Positions 6,174-8,968 of a DNA stretch of 8,968 nucleotides are shown one piece after another. Numbering within the stretch: the first letter of the stretch is position 1; the number at the start of each line of letters is the position of its first letter. The notes under the pieces are model-generated. The model was given only the letters and a program-made list of their open reading frames with translations. It did no database searches and was not told the DNA's origin. A program made the position numbers and the translations under genes. The stretch comes from Verrucomicrobiota bacterium. GTDB lineage: Bacteria; Verrucomicrobiota; Verrucomicrobiia; Verrucomicrobiales; Akkermansiaceae. The DNA lies in NCBI GenBank assembly GCA_026397695.1, contig JAPLUJ010000325.1, positions 1 through 8,968 on the forward strand, given 5' to 3'.

Positions 6174-6785
6174 ATGATGGAAACCGAACTCAGTCCAATC
6201 CACTCGTTGCCATCGGGACTTTGCGAAGATCCGAGCCGGCTGGCAGCATCCCTGTTTAAACGCATGGCCCATGACGACCCCACGGCCCTGCTGGAATTAT
6301 ACAGTATCTGGAGCCCGGTTTTCCTGGGAATTGCCGGCCGGATGCTCGGTGACCCGCAGGAAGCCGAGGAAGTGGTGCAGGACACCTTTGTCCGCATCTG
6401 GAACAGCTCCGCCGATTACAACCCTCATCACTCGCCTCCCCTTGTGTGGGCCTTCACGCTGATGCGGGGGTATTGCATCGCGCGTCTCCGCTCACGGAAT
6501 CGCTCCAAAAAGGATGCCTCACGCGCCGTGCTCATGCCCCTTTCCACGGCATCGGAAAAATTTGAAAACCCGCGCGTGATGGCAGCAGATGACTACCGGC
6601 GCGTCAGGGCCGCATTGAACCAACTCTCCCCCGATGAACGGGGTTGCCTGGAACTCGCGGTTTTCCTGAAATATTCCCATGCCGGAATCCAGAAACAGCC
6701 TGATACTCCCATCGGCACCGTGAAAAACCAATTGCGCCATGCCCTGAAAAAAATGCGCAACCACCTGTCCCGCTATGAACTCTGA
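6174..6785 (+). CDS. ECF-type RNA polymerase sigma factor
   Basis: This encodes a 203-residue sigma-70 family protein of the short ECF type. Region 2 spans about 34-110: DPTALLELYSIWSPVFLGIAG, then DPQEAEEVVQDTFVRIWN (core binding and -10 recognition), then FTLMRGYCIARLRSRNR. Region 4 spans about 143-198: LNQLSPDERGCLELAVFLKYSHAGI, then the helix-turn-helix TPIGTVKNQLRHALKKMRNHL for -35 recognition. There is no region 3, as expected. Part of the HTH turn (QKQPD) is unusual where A-E-R-L-G is typical. The start at 6174 or 6177 gives a short N-terminal tail; no Shine-Dalgarno is visible. The gene overlaps the anti-sigma gene by 11 bases, so the two are probably translationally coupled. The pairing with an RskA-type partner places it in a SigK-like group. 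Confidence 0.9.
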   Translation: MMETELSPIHSLPSGLCEDPSRLAASLFKRMAHDDPTALLELYSIWSPVFLGIAGRMLGDPQEAEEVVQDTFVRIWNSSADYNPHHSPPLVWAFTLMRGYCIARLRSRNRSKKDASRAVLMPLSTASEKFENPRVMAADDYRRVRAALNQLSPDERGCLELAVFLKYSHAGIQKQPDTPIGTVKNQLRHALKKMRNHLSRYEL

Positions 6786-7401
6786 CCTCTACGACAGCGC
6801 CGCTTGGCGTACCTTTGACATGCTGGATGCCGAGGAATCCACCATCTTCGACGAGGCCATGCGCCATGACCCCGTCCTGCAAAGCGCCTTCCTCGAAATG
6901 AACCGTCTCACCGCAGCCATCGCCGTCACTCAAACACCGCCAGTCAAACCAACCCCGCAACAAGTCCTGCGATTGCAGACCCGCCTGGGCCTCATCCCGC
7001 CTCAACGATCCCACTTTTGGCCGGCTTTCTCCGGTTGGGCCGCAGCGGCGGTGCTGGCCGTCCTCCTGACCCTCCACCTGACCGGCATCATCGATCGGAT
7101 AGATATGCGAATACCGGGGTTCTCCCCCACTTCCTCGTCCCCGCCCGACTCCGCCACCACGCATTCCATCTTGTCTAACGGAACAACCCGCTCCCTCCCG
7201 CAACCGTCAAACCCTAACGGTCACCTGCCTATCACGGGCACTCCAAAAGGCGGCAAAGAACCGGAAAACAAAACAACCGCCAAGGTGGAAACCAAACGTC
7301 TCAACCAGGAAATCGAAGTGCTGCGCGATCATCTCGATAAGGTCCAAAATCGCGACCGGGTGCTGTTTGAAGTCGTCCCCGGTAACCACGATGCTCGGTG
7401 A
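6775..7401 (+). CDS. Anti-sigma factor, 5' part: sigma-binding domain, membrane helix and coiled coil, frameshifted
   Basis: This encodes 208 residues before a premature stop. Residues 1-50 (AWRTFDMLDAEESTIFDEAMRH...) resemble the N-terminal sigma-binding domain of RskA-like factors, without a zinc-binding HxxxCxxC. A single membrane helix lies at about 86-106 (SGWAAAAVLAVLLTLHLTGII). A Pro/Ser/Thr-rich stretch (115-165) and a probable coiled coil (170-195) follow. Codons after Pro202 (NHDAR) are out of frame. Deleting one C from the C4 run at 7377-7380 joins this part to the RskA domain downstream, giving exactly 340 residues. The protein would hold the sigma factor at the membrane. If it is truncated, the cytoplasmic and membrane parts are kept and only the periplasmic sensor domain is lost. 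Confidence 0.85.
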   Translation: MNSDLYDSAAWRTFDMLDAEESTIFDEAMRHDPVLQSAFLEMNRLTAAIAVTQTPPVKPTPQQVLRLQTRLGLIPPQRSHFWPAFSGWAAAAVLAVLLTLHLTGIIDRIDMRIPGFSPTSSSPPDSATTHSILSNGTTRSLPQPSNPNGHLPITGTPKGGKEPENKTTAKVETKRLNQEIEVLRDHLDKVQNRDRVLFEVVPGNHDAR

Positions 7402-7798
7402 CGCCCTCACCGCCCTCACCGGCGTCTCTAGCGGAAAACCGGCGGTTCCGTCCACCGGCCAAGCGAATCATCTCTCCTCGCTGTCCAAACTCCCGACCGC
7501 CATCCCGATCTACGACGCGGCCCGGGATTCGGGCACCTTGGTCGTCAGCAACCTGCCGCCCGCCGCCGAAGGCGAGTCCTATCATCTCTGGGTGTCCACG
7601 AAAATCGGCGAACAACCGATCTATGTCGGGGGTCTGCCGGAAAGCAGCGCATCGGGCGCGGATTCATTCGATTTCAGCCTCGGCTCCACTATGGTTCTGC
7701 CCTCCGGCTTCATTCTAACCAAGGACCCGCAGGATACACCCGCCGCCCCATCGGAAGCCAACATCGTCCTGCAAGGACCGCCATCTCCAGCTCACTGA
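7382..7798 (+). CDS. Anti-sigma factor, 3' part: RskA C-terminal domain, separated by a +1 frame change
   Basis: This frame continues the anti-sigma gene for about 138 codons after the C4 run. Residues from IYDAARDSGTLVVSNLPP onward, with the YHLWVSTKIGEQPIYVGGLP and FDFSLGSTMVLPSGFILTKDP segments, match the periplasmic RskA domain of membrane anti-sigma factors. An in-frame ATG lies at 7367, within the upstream part, but there is no ribosome site or signal peptide to make this a separate gene. Either the gene is broken, the sequence has one surplus C, or ribosomes slip +1 on CCC. The stop is at 7796-7798. Confidence 0.8.
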   Translation, partial: VTTMLGDALTALTGVSSGKPAVPSTGQANHLSSLSKLPTAIPIYDAARDSGTLVVSNLPPAAEGESYHLWVSTKIGEQPIYVGGLPESSASGADSFDFSLGSTMVLPSGFILTKDPQDTPAAPSEANIVLQGPPSPAH

Positions 7799-7837
7799 GA
7801 TTTCCCATCCAATGCCCTCATCCCCAAATTTCCGGGA

Positions 7838-7867
7838 TTGTCAGATCCCTTCAGCCGGGCATATCTT
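7838..7867 (+). promoter_or_regulatory. Possible cdaA promoter
   Basis: TTGTCA (7838-7843) and TATCTT (7862-7867) are 18 bases apart and end 18 bases before the cdaA ATG. The match is modest and read by eye. Confidence 0.3.
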
Positions 7868-7885
7868 CCCGGCCATCCCAATCCC

Positions 7886-8725
7886 ATGTGGTCCTTTTTG
7901 ATCAAGCACTGGCGGGATGGCATCGAAATCCTCTTCCTTGCCACCTGCATCTACCAGATTTACCGCGCCTTCCGAGCCACTCGCGGCGCGCAAATCCTGG
8001 TCGGACTCGGCACCCTCCTGGTCGTGATAACTCTGATCTCCACGATCTTCAAATTAGAGGTCATCAATTGGATCTTCAAGGGCGCCGCCACCATTTTGAC
8101 CTTCGCCCTGATCGTCATCTTCCAACCGGAACTGCGCACCGGCCTCGCCCGTCTCGGCAGCAACCGCCTCTTCTCATTCTACAGCCGCCGCCGCCTCGAC
8201 TTCCTCGAACGCTTCGCCGACGCCGTCATCAACCTCTCGAAAAAACGCATCGGCGCGCTCTTCGCCATCCAACGCGACGTCAGCCTCAAGGAACAACTCG
8301 ACACCGGCGTCGCTCTGGACGCGCGTTTTTCCCCGGAACTCGCCATGGCCGTTTTCTTCCCGAAAGCCCCACTCCATGATGGCGGCATGATCATCGCCGA
8401 CGACCGCGTCGCCGGCGCCGCCTGCGTGTTTCCCGTCACCGAACGCGAAATGAAGGATCGCTCGACCGGCCTGCGCCACCGCGCCGCCATCGGCCTCACC
8501 GAACGCACCGACGCCATCGCCGTGGTCGTCAGCGAGGAAACCGGCGGCATCTCGATCTGCGATAACGGTTTTCTCCAACGCAATCTCACCGAAAAACAAT
8601 TCCGCGAGAAAATCGCGGACATCTTCTTCTCCAGCAATTCATCCCATGAAACTGAATCTAACGAAAAACCGGACCGCAAAGATCCTCTCACTCCTGCTGG
8701 CGATCGCAATCTGGTTTCTCATTAA
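7886..8725 (+). CDS. cdaA: Membrane diadenylate cyclase CdaA
   Basis: This encodes a 279-residue enzyme that makes cyclic di-AMP from two ATP, a second messenger controlling potassium, osmotic balance and wall stress. Three hydrophobic segments lie at about 11-28, 36-53 and 59-79. The cyclase (DAC) domain follows from about 100 to 235. It has the substrate motif PLHDGGMII (164-170; third position Gly where DGA is usual), GLRHRAAIGLTERTDA (195-210; RHR ATP-binding motif) and VVSEETGGISI. The start ATG 7886 gives the family-typical N-terminus (MWSFLIKHWRDGIEI); an upstream TTG at 7838 is probably promoter. The hydrophilic tail after residue 250 overlaps the next gene by 80 bases. The remaining residues look like an intact, functional enzyme. 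Confidence 0.93.
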   Translation: MWSFLIKHWRDGIEILFLATCIYQIYRAFRATRGAQILVGLGTLLVVITLISTIFKLEVINWIFKGAATILTFALIVIFQPELRTGLARLGSNRLFSFYSRRRLDFLERFADAVINLSKKRIGALFAIQRDVSLKEQLDTGVALDARFSPELAMAVFFPKAPLHDGGMIIADDRVAGAACVFPVTEREMKDRSTGLRHRAAIGLTERTDAIAVVVSEETGGISICDNGFLQRNLTEKQFREKIADIFFSSNSSHETESNEKPDRKDPLTPAGDRNLVSH

Positions 8726-8798
8726 GCAAAACCTCGCGGAAAGCGAAAGGCTGCTGGTCAAACCACCCCCGCGCGCCATCCCGGTCATCGGAAAGTAG
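8646..8798 (+). CDS. Small single-pass membrane protein, possible reduced CdaR/YbbR-like partner
   Basis: This encodes a 50-residue protein in the +1 frame relative to the cdaA end, overlapping it by 80 bases. A basic N-terminus (MKLNLTKNRTAKI) precedes one membrane helix (LSLLLAIAIWFLI) and a short tail rich in Pro and basic residues (LLVKPPPRAIPVIGK). The K-I-L-S-L-L-L-A-x-x-x-W-F-L start is like that of CdaR/YbbR proteins, which regulate CdaA, and the position right after cdaA fits. The several hundred residues of YbbR repeats are absent. The stop TAG falls on the first bases of a GTAGCTGGAGC repeat, so the protein may have been cut short by the repeat. It may equally be a natural small protein. 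Confidence 0.6.
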   Translation: MKLNLTKNRTAKILSLLLAIAIWFLIKQNLAESERLLVKPPPRAIPVIGK

Positions 8799-8897
8799 CT
8801 GGAGCCTCCGGCTCCAGACCGTGCAAGGAGCGTCCCGCTCCTTCAGTTCTCCGCCGCGCGCGGCAGCAGCGTAGCTGGAGCATCCTGCTCCAGACCC
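8795..8897. repeat. Cluster of three GGAGC-type hairpin repeats with TCC loops
   Basis: Three perfect hairpins each have an 8-bp stem and the loop TCC: 8799-8817 (CTGGAGCC/GGCTCCAG), 8825-8843 (AAGGAGCG/CGCTCCTT) and 8875-8893 (CTGGAGCA/TGCTCCAG). The first and third are embedded in the same GTAGCTGGAGC...GCTCCAGACC unit. A 12-base self-complementary GCCGCGCGCGGC lies at 8853-8864 between them. This looks like a REP-like intergenic element and could also end transcription after cdaA, although no T-run follows. Confidence 0.85.
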
Positions 8898-8968
8898 AGA
8901 ACTCAGCAAACCACCTCGTTTGGGTCGAATGGCCGAGCAAGTTCGATTCCCTCAATGGTAGGGACGGT
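8898..8968. other. Intergenic tail at the right edge
   Basis: No gene was recognised here. TCCCT (8948-8952) and AGGGA (8960-8964) can pair around a 7-base loop, and GGTAGGGACGGT at the edge may be the start of another repeat unit. Confidence 0.3.

Noticed and set aside
8174..8709. Long minus-strand frames opposite cdaA
   Set aside because: They mirror the high-GC third positions of cdaA. No start signal or domain was recognised.
8941..8950. GTTCGATTCC as the T-arm of a tRNA
   Set aside because: There is no matching complementary arm, acceptor stem or anticodon loop around it.

Overview
The window looks like chromosomal DNA of a Verrucomicrobiota bacterium, most likely a Verrucomicrobiales relative. 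This is inferred from four things: moderately GC-rich coding, long secreted Fn3/cyclophilin proteins ending in a D-x-D-x-D-G-W-x-N-L-x-E-Y segment, an ECF sigma factor paired with an RskA-type anti-sigma factor, and short GGAGC-type hairpin repeats. No marker gene allows a firmer placement.

Positions 1-4538 (minus strand) hold two tandem paralogous genes for very large exported proteins, called here gene A (left, running off the window) and gene B (right). Both have a signal peptide, Fn3-like domains, a He_PIG-like Ig domain and a cyclophilin-type peptidyl-prolyl isomerase domain. Both are driven by nearly identical TTGACA-N16-TATATT promoters followed by the same 12-base leader box. Both are frame-disrupted. 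Gene A has lost 101 bp from the second of two tandem 312-bp Fn3 units. Gene B carries an imperfect 10-bp tandem duplication. In each case the rest of the gene stays open in the corrected frame, so the lesions look recent.

Positions 4535-4880 (minus) hold a FitA/VapB-type antitoxin with an intact reading frame. It is followed one base later by a 28-codon remnant of its PIN toxin, in which the first 8 residues are joined directly to the last 20. The stop codon of the remnant overlaps the -35 box of gene B.

Positions 5039-6021 hold two convergent housekeeping genes: a low-molecular-weight phosphatase with a YwlE-like P-loop (plus) and the Fe-S assembly factor SufT (minus). Their stop codons share one CTAG palindrome.

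Positions 6174-7798 (plus) hold an ECF sigma factor and an overlapping membrane anti-sigma factor. The anti-sigma gene is split by one extra C in a C4 run, placing the RskA domain out of frame.

Positions 7886-8798 (plus) hold the membrane diadenylate cyclase CdaA and an overlapping 50-residue single-pass membrane protein at the place where CdaR/YbbR is often found. The last 170 bases contain a cluster of three 8-bp-stem hairpins with the same TCC loop. The first repeat supplies the stop codon of the small gene.

The main theme is erosion or possible switching. The two secreted repeat proteins, the anti-sigma factor and the toxin are all disrupted, while the cytoplasmic and housekeeping genes around them (phosphatase, sufT, sigma factor, cdaA) are intact. 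I see no CRISPR array, tRNA, rRNA or transposase gene.
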